A DNA stretch of 64,000 nt from Arthrobotrys musiformis (Eukaryota; Ascomycota; Orbiliomycetes; Orbiliales; Orbiliaceae), in contig JAVHJL010000005.1 in the NCBI GenBank assembly GCA_036971715.1, forward strand, positions 744,001-808,000, read 5' to 3'. This document shows positions 1 to 12,982 of this stretch, piece by piece. The translations under genes were made by a program, and so were the position numbers. Each line of letters begins with the position of its first letter. The first letter of the stretch is position 1. The notes beneath the pieces were generated by a model. It was not told the origin of the DNA. It saw nothing but the letters and a program-made list of their open reading frames with translations, and did not search any database.

Positions 1-2465
1 GGAAATGCTGGAACGGCGACACAGCTCGATTGGCCGTCAGAAAAGCACAATATCACTTCGGGTGGGGTAAGTATCCAATTGAATCCCACCACCTTCGTCG
101 TATTCCAATGAACAGCGGGTCCAAGATGCTTTTCGCAAGCTCGTTTAGCTTCCCTTGGAAAACCCACTAGCTAGCGAATACGAGGATTTTGTCAAGAATG
201 AGCTGATTCTGATTGGTGATCTCACGCCCTCAAAGACTGGGGTGGCGTCTACATTACCTGTGGTCCATGGAGGGATATCCGACTGGAATCATACTCGGCC
301 CGTCTTTCCGACCTTGTAGCCGCAGTCAGCCTTACTGACGACAACAAGCAAGCTACGGTAAAGGTAACAGCGCATGTCGACAGCCCCGCGGATGCAAATA
401 TCGCTGCGTCAGCCAGGGTTCTTGTTTCTATAACGGGATCAGGCGGCATATCCGGTTCGGCCATATCCTTGGAATCGACTGCAGGAGTTGAGGCTGACGG
501 ATCTTCCGTTGCCACATTTAAAATCGACGACCCCGCACTTTGGTGGCCTCATGGATACGGAGAGGCCAATCTATACACTGTAACCGCCCAACTTGTGGGA
601 CCTGATAATACTGTTATCGACATTGTTACCAAAAAGACCGGACTTCGAAGGGCCGAGGTCATCCAGGAGACAGACAAACATGGAAAGAGTTTCTACTTCA
701 GAATCAACGGAGTGGACGTCTACTGCGGAGGCAGCGACTGGATCCCGGCCGACAATTTCACCCCTCGAGTAACTGAGGAAAAATACCGAGATTGGCTCGA
801 GTTGATGGTTCATGGCAACCAAGCCATGATCAGAGTCTGGGGAGGAGGAATTTTCGAAGAAGATATCTTTTACGACCTCTGCGACGAGCTGGGCATCTTG
901 GTCTGGCAGGACTTCCTTTTCGGCTGTGGTAATTACCCGGCATTCCCAGATATCCTAAAATCCGTCGAAATCGAAAGCAGGCAGAATGTAATTCGGCTCC
1001 GACACCACCCGTCTATCGTCATATATGCTGGAAACAACGAGGACTATCAACTCCAGGAATCGTTCGGGTTGACATATGACTATGAAGACAAAAATCCAGA
1101 AAATTGGCTTAAGACGAATTTCCCAGCACGTTATATCTATGAGAAGATTCTACCAGATATTATGGCGGAAGATGGCAATAGCGTCTTCTACCATCCTGGT
1201 AGCCCATGGGGTGATGGCAAGATTACTTCTGATAAGACCGTTGGCGATATGCACCAATGGAATGGTATGCAATATATACATAGCATATTTTCAATTTTTA
1301 TAATTCGGACAATTAATTGACAGCTCCACTCCTTAGTCTGGCACGGAACCCAAGAAAAGTATCAGATTTTCGAGCACCTGGGCGGCCGATTCAATAGCGA
1401 GTTTGGCATGGAAGGCTTCCCTCACATCCAAACCATCGACGCTTTCTTATCCCCCAACTCCTCCGAAAGATACCAACAATCCTCAACCGTCGACTTCCAT
1501 AACAAAGCGGACGGACACGAACGACGTATTGCAACTTACCTAGTCGAGAACTTTAGAACCGTCGAGGACTTCGAGGTAAACCAAATCACCAACATCAAAC
1601 ACCATCTTAAAAAAGATATTCCGAAATCTAACCGATAGTGCGTTTGCAAATGTGTTACTTTTAGGGATTCATCCATCTTTCACAATTGGTTCAATCGGAG
1701 GCCCTCGCTTATGGGTACCGGGGCTGGCGCCGACAGTGGGGAGATTCACGACGATGTGGTGGGGCCCTGGTCTGGCAACTAAACGACTGCTGGCCAGGCA
1801 TATCCTGGGCCATTGTGGACTACTATCTACGCAAGAAACCAGCATACTACACCATCGCACGTGCACTACGGCCGCTGGGTGTGGGGATCCAACGAGAACA
1901 TTGGGACTGGAGCGTCACCCACGCCAGGCCATTACCTAAAACGAAATGGGAAAGCTGGGTTACAAGTTCGAAACTCGAGGGAGTGAGGGGCAAAGTCGAG
2001 GTTCGGTTCATCTCGATTTCTACCGGAAAGGACGTGGCCGATCCTCTGGTCCAGGAAGATATCGAGATCGTCCCGAATGGAACCACGGATAAAGTTTTTA
2101 CTGGAGAGGTGAACAATGTTGAACAGGAGCCTCACGTGCTGTCGATTACATTGTGGGTTGACGGCAAGGTTGCGGCGAGGGACGTGGACTGGCCTCAACC
2201 CCTCAAATATCACTCATTTGAGGACCGTGGCTTGAACGTTCGATTCGAATTACCTGAGAAAGCCGACGGCAAAAAGAGAGATGCACAAGGAAAGATTGTG
2301 ATTACGGTTGAAAAGCCATTGAAGGGCCTGGTTTGGGAAGAAAGGACAGGTGTGAGGGTTAGCGATAGCGCCATCGACGTTGTCCCCGGCGAAGAGGTGG
2401 TGGTGGATGTATTTGGCCTCCTAAAAGGCGAAAAGGAGTTGTCTTGGAGATACTTGGGAATGTAA
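1..2465 (+). CDS. mndB: Beta-mannosidase B (GH2), 5' end cut by window edge
   Basis: Glycoside hydrolase family 2 beta-mannosidase, which removes beta-linked mannose from manno-oligosaccharides. Exons read as <1-66, 236-1264, 1337-1575 and 1665-2465, about 710 residues; the family is usually near 840, so some 130 N-terminal residues lie left of the window. The first visible codons give NGDTARLAVRKAQYHFGW, and the join at 66/236 continues as DWGGVYITCGPWR. The acid/base glutamate lies in AGNNED (codon at 1039) and the nucleophile in FNSEFGMEG (near 1399). The C-terminal part contains GALVWQLNDCWP and DYYLRKKPAYY, typical of the intracellular mndB type rather than the secreted mndA type. Introns are 169, 72 and 89 bp. 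The cellular location is inferred from the subfamily, because the N terminus is not visible. Confidence 0.93.
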
Positions 2466-5400
2466 GCCGATGTGGCGAAAAGGAAAAATAGAAAGAGAAA
2501 GGAAAAAAGGCCACACCGACGAAACCAACCACCGCTATCGTATTTCACAGGATCTTCGTCATGGGCCCGGGATAAGTTTCGAGTATAAACGGGTTTACGG
2601 GTTTCGCTGGACGCTTCAATTAACCGAAAAAGAGGGTGTAGATTTTGCTGTACGAGGCGAGCTCTTCCCTGTTTATATCCAACATGCAGATGCGCCTAAG
2701 GAATTGGAGGAAGGCGGAAAAGGTCTTGTGTTTATCCTCGACAGGGATTCAAAGTTTCAATTATCCAGTCTTTCGATTCATGCTCTCGTGATCCTTAGAA
2801 AGAAGAAAAAGGTGTCTTTGTAATATCTGTAATAACCCCCCCTCACCTAGCAGAAGGACGAAAGAAGTGTGTGCGCATTTGGTAGTAAATGGTTGGCCAG
2901 AATAATTGGTGGAGAAATTCTTGAAGTCGGTTCTGAAAACAATTCGAGGTCAAACCACCAGCAGGCCAGGTTTCACTCCACCGCCCATATTGCGGCCATG
3001 TTCCATAGATGCATCATCCTTGAAGAGAGAAAAAACCGATGGGTTTTCTCGCATTCAGGAAAGTCGAACAGGTATTTTTATGTAAAAATATTTCTTGCCT
3101 TTTGATCCGGATTATTTTGGTTTCCCTTTTCAAACAGTTTTTCCATCCCGGCTGTCAGGTATATATTCCGAGCCGTGGTCTGTGTGCACAAAACCCGTCC
3201 GAGCCGCTGATAATCTGAATGCCTATACTCAAAGAGGAATCAAAGCCGGAAGACGGGGCGTGCATACATAGCAGCCGATACGTTTTGAAGTCTCGAATCG
3301 AATAATCCGGTCGTCCTTGGACATTTCGCAAAGAGGGGTCTGTTCGCAATCATATAACGGTGAAGCGAATATATGTTTCTGAGGTGGTGAAGCCATGGTA
3401 GTGGTGCATGCGGTTACGGTTAAAAAAAGGAAAGAAGGAAAAGAAAAGAAAAACGCCATAAGCACCGCTACGAAACATACTTATGCAACTTCTTATGGAG
3501 TTAAAGAGTTACAAATTGACTAGCCTTTGGGAACTATCGTCTTTCAGGGTCATACGATTCATAATCATAGTATAGTCCGCGATGGTGTGGGAAAATGCAC
3601 GCAAGGTCTGATCACATCTCTAACGGCCTACCCAGACGGCCAATTGGAATTTCTGGCCGATACATCCAGAATACGGTGGACCCGGAATGGTGTGCTAAAA
3701 CTTCAAGTCAGGTTCGGATTTTCGACTAACCCGCTTGCTAGCTTGCCACGGGTGTCATAATAAAAATATGATGCTCCTTCGGAATCGAAAACCTGGATAA
3801 AGAAGACAATAATTAATGTGATATGGACACTAGCCGAACTGGCATGCCGTTCAGACTAACGAGCTTAAGGCGCAGGAGGGTGTCGAGTTTGTGGCTTTAG
3901 GCTGCTTGGTCCGTTGAAAACATCCTGAAGGGCCATGTCAATGGGTTAGCGACGACACCTGATATGATGTCGGACCTGTCGATGGGGGATGTGGGGACTG
4001 ACAGTTGCAGTACCATTGGCACCAATCCCGCTGCTTCTGGCTCTTGGGTGGGTGTTCGAGTGCATTGCATTGCGACCTGCAGAGAAAGCGCTCAGACCCT
4101 CGAAGACACCCTTCTAGAAAAAGCTGAGAAGGTGGAACCATGCGTAATCCAGGCAATCTTTCCGCGCTAGCTCTTACATTAATACAGGCCCCACCTGCAG
4201 CACCAGATATCGAAAGTCAAGTGCAGTATCGCACGAAAAAGAGGTAAAAGCCACCGGGATTCCGTTGGGGCGGACGCTGCATTGCATGTTAGCTAAGCCG
4301 TATGGCCGTCATGGAGGTCTGCAGTGGAAGATATAAAAAAAACACCGTCGGTGGGCAGAAAAGCTTCTCCTCCAGGTACTTCCCGGTACCTGATGTGGCT
4401 GCTACGATAGCCTCAATCTGATATAAAAGCTTGGTACCCAGCTAGTCTGCATGTACCTGATCGGAATTTTACAAGGTGTAGACCTGTAAAGTACCTGCTC
4501 GGTGTACTTCCATCCCTGCCTAAAATGTTGTTCACAGGACAAACGACCCCCGGATGGACATGGTTAACGAAGCCTTGTATATGCACCGCGAACTCGTTTC
4601 GAGGCCGGACGTTTAGGAACACCATCACGGCATATCCGTTAAAACAGAGGGAAAAGACAGAAAGAATGTAGACTGTAAAACTGGTTAGCCAGGGACAACT
4701 TCCCTGCAATTCCATATTCACGAGCACGTTTTATCAAATACGGTGTGGTTAACGACAAAAACCAAGCCGCTTCGACGGACCCGCTATGGTCACAAAACGT
4801 TAACCTAGCTCTGGCTTGCAATGAACCTGTAGCAAGGTGGCAGAAGACTTTCGACGATAGTCGTTACCAATCGGCCCATAGCCAGGCCTTCCTGAATAGT
4901 ATACTATAATCTGATAAGAATAATAAATTAACTATTGAAACTCAACCGACAGGCGTCTGATGATTCGGAAAGAATGGCGCGGTTCCCAAGGAACCAAAGT
5001 TTCTGTCCTTACCGAGCCGTTTCGAAATCTCAATCTAACAGGGCCTTATCCCCAGAAATTTATGGAGTAAACCTGGGGTAGTTTTAGTACGAAGCGTCGA
5101 GGTACAACCAAGGGCCGGGCTGTGGGGCCATAGCCAGCCAGTCCAAAGGGTGATTCGCATTTGTGTGGATTGCATATTGCTGATAATGGTGTATGTAAGT
5201 TTGATGTATGTGTATCTGCATGATACCTTTCGGTCAAGGGACCGCCTATAACCTTGACATAGCCGGCTGCTATCCAACCACCTTTTACTTCCACTTCTAG
5301 CCCGCCAGCTCCAAGTTTTTTTCACACTTTACAATTTCAATAATTTTTGCAACCTCTTTTTCTTCGTTTCGATCTAAAACTTGACGCTCAGGACCTCTCC

Positions 5401-5612
5401 CTTCGTATTTATCTGTGCTGTGGTGCTCGGGTTTGTTCACTTTTGTAATCTAGGCTGGATAATTGTTTTTTAACCTCGGACTCCCTCCTTCCACTGCACC
5501 GTCGCATGTATTTTCAACTCCCAAAATCCTGACATTGGCGAAAGAGAGAAAAAAAGAGTAGTGGGCTAGAAAAAGAGAAAGAGAAATATACACTTGCAGG
5601 CTTAAAAAAGAG
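2466..5612. other. Intergenic, 3.1 kb, no supported gene
   Basis: This holds the 3' flank of the mannosidase and the promoter of the Zn2Cys6 gene. Short open frames at 2470-2823 and 3527-3760 have no recognisable family and no splice-supported extension. Around 4373-4392 there is a 7-bp inverted repeat (CAGGTAC/GTACCTG, 6-nt loop), and several other GTACCTG-like words occur up to 4520. From 5320 to 5520 the plus strand is pyrimidine-rich. It then becomes purine-rich up to the start codon, as is common in fungal leaders. Confidence 0.6.
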
Positions 5613-8600
5613 ATGGACACTCATACTCGAATGGCTTCACCCTACCAAGTTCTGAATACACCTGTTTCCGCAGGACCTGGAATGGAATACCCACCGGACT
5701 TCGATGTTCGCCAACATCTTCAATACCAACAGCAGCAGCAGCAGCTCCATCAGTTGCAGCAGCATCAACAGCAGCAACATCAACATATTTTCCAGTCAAA
5801 TGGAATAACCCCGATAAACACACAAGTGGTGTCAAAGGCACATGGGACGAGCATTTCGAGCTCCCAATCGCCCACAACAGCAATCAGTGGAGGAATCACT
5901 GGCAGTGGAGGTTCACACACTCCAACGACGCCCACGACATCTACGAAGAAGCCGCCAGTGGGGGCATGCATGTCCTGTAGAAAGAGGAAGGTACAGTGGA
6001 ATTGCTGCCCGAAATTTTCACTTTTTTCTTCAATGGGAGCTCAGGAGCATAGACTGACGGAATTTCCGTTTTATCAGGTAAAATGCGATAACAAGAAGCC
6101 GTGCGGCCAATGTGTCGCTCACGATCGAGTCTACGATTGTCTATACGTGCAGCCGAGACAGCGAGTATATATCACCCAAAAGTGAGTGAACAGTAGTATT
6201 CTTATCCGCCAAAATTTCCTGGCTTGTTCTTGGTTTTTGCTTGTATCAGCCTCAGCATTTTATCATTTGCATTTGAACTTATCAGTCACGTCAGAAAGAG
6301 AGGCTCTTCAAAGCTGTTCTTTCCCCAGCTTTTTTTCTCCAGTCTCGTTGACCACGTTCCGCACTGTTTCTCTCCACTTGTTTTCCTCTGGTTGCGGAGA
6401 GAGTGAAAGAAAAAAACACTAAGCTCCTCTCGCGTCTTTGATTACTCTGCCCGATTTTCTTCTTTTTCATGGTTCAGTGGTTACTTCTAAATATCGTTGG
6501 TGGGTCGCTACTTTGCATTGGTCAAGAAGCCATTGCATGGGTCTTGGTGCAACCTTTAGCCTTTTTCGAGAATCGCCCTGTACCCAAGCACTTCGGACCA
6601 AGTAGCTCCGTCCGGTAGGCCTGGTCACGCTGCAGCTTCGGGAGGGCGTCCCGAAAGTTATTGGTCTGCCAGGCTCGTATCACCCCCACAAGCGTTGTCC
6701 GGTCCAAACTATCTCCACTTCTTCCCTTATCTTTCCTTGAAATGTGTTGACTACGGTCTTCCAGAGCATGAAAGATCAGCCAAGGTGGTGCTGGGTAAGG
6801 GCCTGCAAGACCATCACGAAGGGGTTAGAAAAACCTTTAGCTGTACCTGTCGCGAGGAAACGGCCTGATACTTGCAAAATCAAGATAATTCGGATAATTT
6901 TGATTCTTTCGCCTTTTACAACTGTCAAAATGCATCAATTCCCTCTAATATCGATGCGCCTTTTGATTTCATTCCTGCGATTACATTGCGAATATAAATA
7001 TGCTTACGGTCTTGTTCAACAGATACACCAAGGAGTTGGAGGAACGAGTGTCCATGCTCGAGGGCTTGGTTAAACAGCATCTGCCAAACATAGACATCAA
7101 TACTTTGGAGGGTTCAGCTTCGTCGCCATCTTCTCTATCTCAGCAATTATCCCTCAGGAGCGGGGCATACTCAGGTAACTCCGTGACAACCGATACCACG
7201 GACCCGGATTTGGGAGAGAAGACTCTTCCTGAAGAGACTCCCTTACATTGTGACGGATATGAGTGGGATGAGAAGCAAGTCTTTAATGAGATTGCTTCTG
7301 TTGTCGATGGAATGGCCTCTTTGTCCGTCGATGTCGACAAAGGCTCGTCTTATCTAGGAGCCTCGTCTGGAGCCGCTGTGTTCCGAATCGCCCGACAATT
7401 ATCAAAGCGACAGGGAAGCTCCGTATCTGAGTCGTGGACTGGCCTGGACGTCGACTCTTGTAACTCGTCACCTTCGATACAAGGCCAAGGCTTTGGGATA
7501 CCGAGGATGATGTCTTCTGGGGAGACTAATGGTACGGGCACTCCGCCTTCTCATGTCGCGGATGATTTGATCAAGTCGTACTTCACGTTCTTCCACAAAT
7601 CATATCCGGTCCTACATGAACCTACCTTTCTTGCCCAGTATAAAGGTGTCTTGCCTCGGCCTGTTGATGGATCGTAAGTCAACTGGTCTTCTCCTTGAAG
7701 TTTTTTATACCCAATTTGTTAATTGTCTTTCCTAGATGGCCTTTGATTCTGAACATGATCTTTGCTATTGGATCCTGGACGAGCTCTACCACCCCTAATG
7801 AGCTCGACATTTACTACTATGAGCAAGCTAGGCATCACCTTACAGCCGATATTTTCGAGTCAGGACGGTTGGGCATGGTCCAAGCTTTGACCCTCATGGC
7901 AAACTATCTTCAAAAGAGAAACAAACCAAACTCTGGTCATATAATTATGGGGATTGCCATTCGTATGGCTCTCAGTCTTGGACTTCACAGGGAATTCCCG
8001 GACTGGAACGTTGCTCCTTTGCAGAAGGAGATCCGTAGGAGGGTATGGTGGAGTTTGTTCGTTCTCGATGCCGGTGCTTGCGTGACCCTTGGCCGCCCCG
8101 TAACATTCGGCGACGGGACACTCGGCGCGCTCAACGTCCGACTTCCTTTAAACGTTCAAGACGAGGTAGGTTAAAACAAACTCCCCATAGCAGATTTCCC
8201 CCTTAGCCCACCCGCACAGTTATACCATTGTCGAAAACTTTGCATTGATAGATTTCTTAAAGCTCATTACGTCCGCACAGGATTTCCCCGCTTCTGCTGC
8301 CATGATTCCAACTCCTTGCAACGAACCCACACCTTACAGCTGCTTGATCGCTCAGGCTACATTTGCCAAGGTGGCGGTTAAGATTCATTCTCGATTATTG
8401 GCTGGTAGTCTGTCTTCGTATGAAGAAATCCAACCATTTGACGAAATGATAAACCGATGGGCAGCTTCGTTGCCAACTTATCTAGCTGTTGACGAATCTC
8501 CCAGCGAACCGGCATGGTTAGCTTTACCAAGAGGGATCTTTTGGTGGAGAGCCCGGGATTTGAGACTCATTCTCTATCGACAGCTCTTTTTCAACCTTGT

Positions 8601-9393
8601 CATGGAAGGAAAAGGCGGAAAGCGAGGCTCGGTTGCTGGAGAGAGCAAAGATAGCAAACTCTCCGAGAAAACGAACGAGAAGGTTATCAATATTTGCAGA
8701 GAAGTTGCGAAACAATCCATCAATGGGATCCATAACTTTTATAAAACTCAGCCTCACAGCCAAGGTGGCACTTGGTATGTGGTATACTTCATCTTCTCTG
8801 CAGTTTTCATTCCACTAGTATCGCTGCTGGCGGATCCTCTTGAAGAAACCGATGCATCAGGTTCAGAAAGCGCCAATGCAAAGGACTGCAAGGAGCAAAT
8901 CGATAAGGTTCTATGGGTCATGCACGCGGCAAAGTCTGTCATCCCAGCAGCTGGACGATGCATTGATGCCATTAACTCCCTGCTCTCCCCGTTGACCCAA
9001 TTCAAGGACGTCGGAAAAGCTCAGGCCAATGGTCAAGAGGACAGTGCTATGACATCCATTCAAGATGGCGAAACTACCATCCATAGCAATGGGTTATTTA
9101 ATGCCGACGCCGGGCACCCAAATCCTCGCTCGACCCTTTCAGTCATCAATGAGCATCCTCAAGCTCAATATAACAACGGAAATTATGATTTCCTAGAACA
9201 AGCAAACTTTGACTTCTGGTTGAATGGCGGAATGGTTAACAGCGTCGACCCAAACGCTGCTAACAACCCCGTTAGCCCTTTCAATCCAAATATGGCTCCG
9301 TCGACATATGTACCTCAACAAGGCCAGATTACATGGCAAAACGGTGACGTAGTCGGCAGCATGAGGTCGAGTTGGTCGGAGTCCTATTGGTAA
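5613..9393 (+). CDS. Gal4-type Zn2Cys6 transcription factor
   Basis: Binuclear zinc-cluster activator of 891 aa in five exons: 5613-5990, 6078-6181, 7023-7673, 7736-8165 and 8281-9393. The N terminus is Gln/His-rich (codons at about 5728-5795). The zinc cluster has six cysteines at residues 119, 122, 129, 135, 138 and 147 (spacing C-x2-C-x6-C-x5-C-x2-C-x8-C), followed by a coiled-coil dimerisation segment starting YTKELEERVSMLEGLV. The fungal_trans middle domain spans roughly residues 360-650, with FFHKSYPVLHEPTF, MANYLQKRNKPNSGH and EIRRRVWWSLFVLDAGA. The C terminus is Asn/Pro-rich and probably the activation region. Length and architecture match Gal4/LAC9-like regulators, often of sugar use, but the target genes cannot be read from the sequence. 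The first intron (87 bp) has no stop and splits the zinc cluster; the second is 841 bp. Confidence 0.9.
5728..5795 (+). repeat. CAG/CAA-CAT low-complexity tract coding Gln/His
   Basis: Imperfect CAG/CAA/CAT trinucleotide run inside exon 1 of the Zn2Cys6 gene. It encodes a Gln-rich, His-interspersed stretch before the DNA-binding domain. Such tracts vary in length between strains. Confidence 0.8.
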
Positions 9394-10831
9394 AACGCCT
9401 CGACTCTGTGCCTATATATATTCACTATCCTCTATTCCTTCTTTTCACTTCATTGTACTATATTATTATATTTTGTAACTCCGGTTCCGTTACCTGTCAT
9501 TCCTTATCTGGTGTCTTTGTACAAAAATATTGTTCTCTTGCTTCTGATTACGGTCTGCATCTTTCTTTGGTGGAAATCTTTTGGAACAGGCGAAAGGGAC
9601 TGGCCTTCACTGTTTGGAACAAAAAAGCATATATTGATTCGACATTCCTTTTTATATATTTTTACTTTTTTTCTTCCTTCCTTCCTTCCTTCGTCCTTTC
9701 TTCGGCATGCATACCTTTCTCAGTATCCACAAACTTGGGCGTTATCCATGCGTTTGAACATCTTTTCTCTTACAAGTTTGGTTCTTACTCGCTGTTTACC
9801 CCGCCTGCTAGCTGGTATTTTTTTGGCTTCAGTAGGAAAAATTTCCTTATTTTTGTCTGTGTACGTACGTTGCGTTCTTATTCGTTCTGTACATTATATC
9901 TTTTCTTTCGGTATATTTTTTTTTGCAGATTTTTCTGTATATATCCAGACTGTTGACAAGTGTCCTTTTATCGGAGCGATGTGAAGTATATGAAGTACAA
10001 ATATCTTGAGTATGAACATTTCCAGGAGACGGCGGTCCTCTTAGCCACATATATCGCTGTTGAAGCTTTACTTGTGATAATTACGTAAGTCTAGACGCGT
10101 TGGATCCATGGGATCGATACAATTCGTAATTGATCATGTATGTTTCGCGGGAGGTGCCGATTGATAGAACTATAGCTAGACCAAGTGTGGTTCAGATGTA
10201 TACATATATCTCTCGAGTTGCTCTGAAGTAGTTTGCTGGCACCATGGAATTTTCAATTCGATTCGTAATGGTATTCTCGCCGTGCCCAAGGCTTTGCATG
10301 AGGGTTTCATGAACTCCTAAGCTTCGAGGAATTTTGGGAACTGACTACGCTTTTGGCTACAATAAGCCTGGCCGTTCTACTAATCCAATCGATTGCACGC
10401 GAGGAGAAGCCGGACGGGATACCATCTTACGCGGCCATGACGAAAGACCATTGATCCAGATCAAGATTCCCAAGCCATTCAGACCCCTCCCAACGCAAAA
10501 GCAAGGGGCACATAACGTTGTGTAACCAACCCAAAAAGGGTCGATTTCGTGTACCACGTGATGAATGGAGATACCGTTTTCAGGCCTTCCCGAAACCCGG
10601 GCGAAATAACTCCCCGAACGAGTGTATAAAAAATCGAGTGAACCCCCAAGGAATGCCCCTTCCAAGGAAAAAGCTAAGCATTTGGATCTGCAGGATCGAG
10701 AGCTTAGCTTTAATCAAGCTAGCTCCATTTTACCACAAAATCAACGCTTTTCTTCCCGATACCTCCCCATAGAACCAACGGAGGAAGAAACGGAAAAAAA
10801 TTGGAAAGGAGGGCTTAGAAATTTAAGAGAA
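9394..10831. other. Intergenic, T-rich, with a TTCC microsatellite
   Basis: 3' flank of the zinc-cluster gene and promoter of the FAD monooxygenase. The stretch 9400-9960 is strongly T-rich, which creates long spurious open frames. A (TTCC)n microsatellite lies at 9674-9692, and a CACGTGA E-box-like word is near 10555. The frame of the downstream gene is open back to 10622, but that upstream part lacks an ATG in good context, and the Rossmann motif begins directly at the ATG at 10832. Confidence 0.6.
9674..9692 (+). repeat. (TTCC)n microsatellite
   Basis: Four uninterrupted TTCC units plus a partial unit in the non-coding, T-rich flank. Confidence 0.85.
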
Positions 10832-12462
10832 ATGAAAATAATAATAGTGGGCACCGGCATCTCCGGCCTAACAACCTACCACTTCCTCCACCGCTTCCTA
10901 ACCCCGCTCTTCCCCGCATCAACCCTCCAAATCGATGCCTACGAATCCTACAAATCCCCCTCCGTAGGGATCGGTGGAACGCTAGGTCTCGCCCCTAATG
11001 GTCTCTACACCATAAAACTAATCTCACCGGATGCACACGCCGCAATCCTCTCCTCCGGTTTTCCTTGCGCAAAATTCGAGTTTAGGAATTCGGCGGGGAA
11101 GGTGTTGGGGTTGATGTCCTCCGGTTCGCCGGAGAGGTATCCTGGTACCGGCGGGGAGGTGATGCACTCCCGTGCCGCGATATATGGTGAGATATTGAAG
11201 GTTCTAGAGGAGCAGGGGGCTAGGATACACTATGGGAAGACGGTAAAGGGGGTGGTTAGTATGGAAAGTGGAGTGGAGGTTACGTTTGAAGGTGGAGAGG
11301 TCGTGATGGCGGATTTGGTTATTGGCGCAGATGGGATTAAGAGTACGGTTCGGAGGGCGGCATTCCCGGGCATCGAGGCGCGATTTGAGTATGCCCCTCC
11401 TATACCTCCCTGACCTCCCTTTGAACAAGAGCTTTAACGATTTAATATAGAGGACTAGTCGGAGTCGGCAGTGTAATACCATACAGCGCAGTCCCAAGTA
11501 GCGAACATCCAAAAGAAATCCCCTACGACTATAAAAACACAAAATACTCCCCAACAGTAATGACCTTCGGCAGCAACGGCTTCTTCGGGTACTCGCCGGT
11601 AAACTCAAAGACCGCTGACGAAGGTCGCTACCAATGGTGGAGCACCGCCGAGTCCACAAGCGAAGACAGAGATCTCCCCATCGAGGAAATCGAAAAACAG
11701 TTGTTGGAAAGACATAAAGACTGGGTCAATCCGCAGGGCGAGAAGGTAATCGATAGCATTATTCGGTGCGTATCACCCGCTATTTCTTTGGAAATATATC
11801 AGAGGTACTAATATTGGATACAGATTCGCAATCCAACAGCATAAAGACAGTGCAGATACAGACCGATCCAAGCGCATTCTAGTGCTACCGAATTACTACA
11901 TGCAAGTGATGGAGCGGTACCACAGCGAAGACGGAAGAATCCTCTTGACAGGTGACTCCGCACACGGTAAGTAGCTGCCTAAACACAAATCAAAACCCTT
12001 CACCTACTAATATTTATGTATATGTCAGTCATGCCCCCACACTCGGGCCAAGGAGTCTCACTCGCCGCCGAGGACGGTTACGTATACGCCCGACTTTTGG
12101 CCCACGAAATACAGCGAACAAAAGCAGTCGAGTCAAACGATTACAAAACCGCGTTAACAAACGCCGGAAAATACTACACGGAAATGAGAAAACCCCGAAA
12201 CGACAAAATAATGGCTATTGCAGCCAGATCAGGAAATATGAAGCGCAATCTCAGCTGGTGGGAGGAAAAGTGGAGGGATTTCTTTTTTGGGTGTTTCCGT
12301 AAGTCTAATAGGTCCCCATTTCCATACAAAGAGTCTTTTTGACATGGTGTGATATTGATGCTCTGGTTTGTAGTAAGATTTGCTCCAGAGAGCATCCACG
12401 ATGGGACATTCGGGTACAAAGTCGACGAGGAGGTTGACAAGTTTCTAAAAACAAAGCCGTGA
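10832..12462 (+). CDS. FAD-dependent monooxygenase (aromatic hydroxylase type)
   Basis: Flavoprotein monooxygenase of the salicylate hydroxylase/zeaxanthin epoxidase-like superfamily, 457 aa. Exons are 10832-11388, 11451-11765, 11824-11966, 12029-12298 and 12374-12462; the frame is kept at every junction. The start is the ATG immediately before the Rossmann motif IIIVGTGISGL (GxGxxG). The DG motif appears as DLVIGADGIKSTVRRAAFPG, and the FAD-ribityl motif as GDSAH-VMPPHSGQG, which is split by intron 3. No signal peptide or C-terminal membrane anchor is evident, so it is probably cytosolic. The substrate is unknown. There are no biosynthetic neighbours, so membership of a secondary-metabolite cluster is not supported. 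The coding strand turns from C-rich to G-rich near 11085. Confidence 0.88.
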
Positions 12463-12982
12463 AGGACCCTGATTTCAACTCAAATTTCGGGTTAAAAACA
12501 TAACATTTCCATCTCTGCTCTACTGATACCTACACTCCTCTCTAATATAATCCGAGCATTCATGTAGCTAACATACCATAATATAATATCCAATATCCAT
12601 GCTTTCGTGACCCTATACTCCCAAACAACGCACAAAATACAACAATCCGCGTTGAAACATCTGCCGGGCCCCTTCCTCGAGGAAGCCTTAATATATTAAC
12701 TCACTTCCATCCCAATTCGTATATAACTCATCCCCTTCACCCATAAACAAACATCTCAAGCCCTACATGTATACAGTTATGAGCTGTAAAGAGAATAATT
12801 CCCACGCATTCAGCCCCATAGGCCCAAACACAAACACATGGCATCCCAGACCCCCAAGAGGCCTTCCACAAGTACCATATACGAACGGTATCAAATAACC
12901 ATGTCCCACGCCTCAAATTAACCACCCAGGTACTACCAAATATAATAACCAGGCCAAAATCCGAGTAAAACCTACCCCCAAA
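12463..12982. other. Intergenic, 520 bp, C/A-rich
   Basis: Contains the 3' flank of the monooxygenase and the probable promoter of the secreted-protein gene. The plus strand is C/A-rich, as is the start of the following gene. No gene or repeat seen. Confidence 0.6.

Noticed and set aside
4371..4520. Cluster of GGTACC/GTACCTG words as a possible mobile-element end or operator array
   Set aside because: Only a 7-bp stem is perfect; no regular spacing, target duplication or neighbouring transposase.
6471..6484. tRNA A-box-like word (TGGTTCAGTGGTTA) in the long intron
   Set aside because: No B-box (GGTTCRANNCC) at the required distance and no cloverleaf pairing.
9372..9984. Two overlapping frames of 157 and 194 codons after the zinc-cluster gene
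   Set aside because: Phe/Tyr/Ser-rich translations of a T-rich 3' flank; no ATG context, splice support or family.
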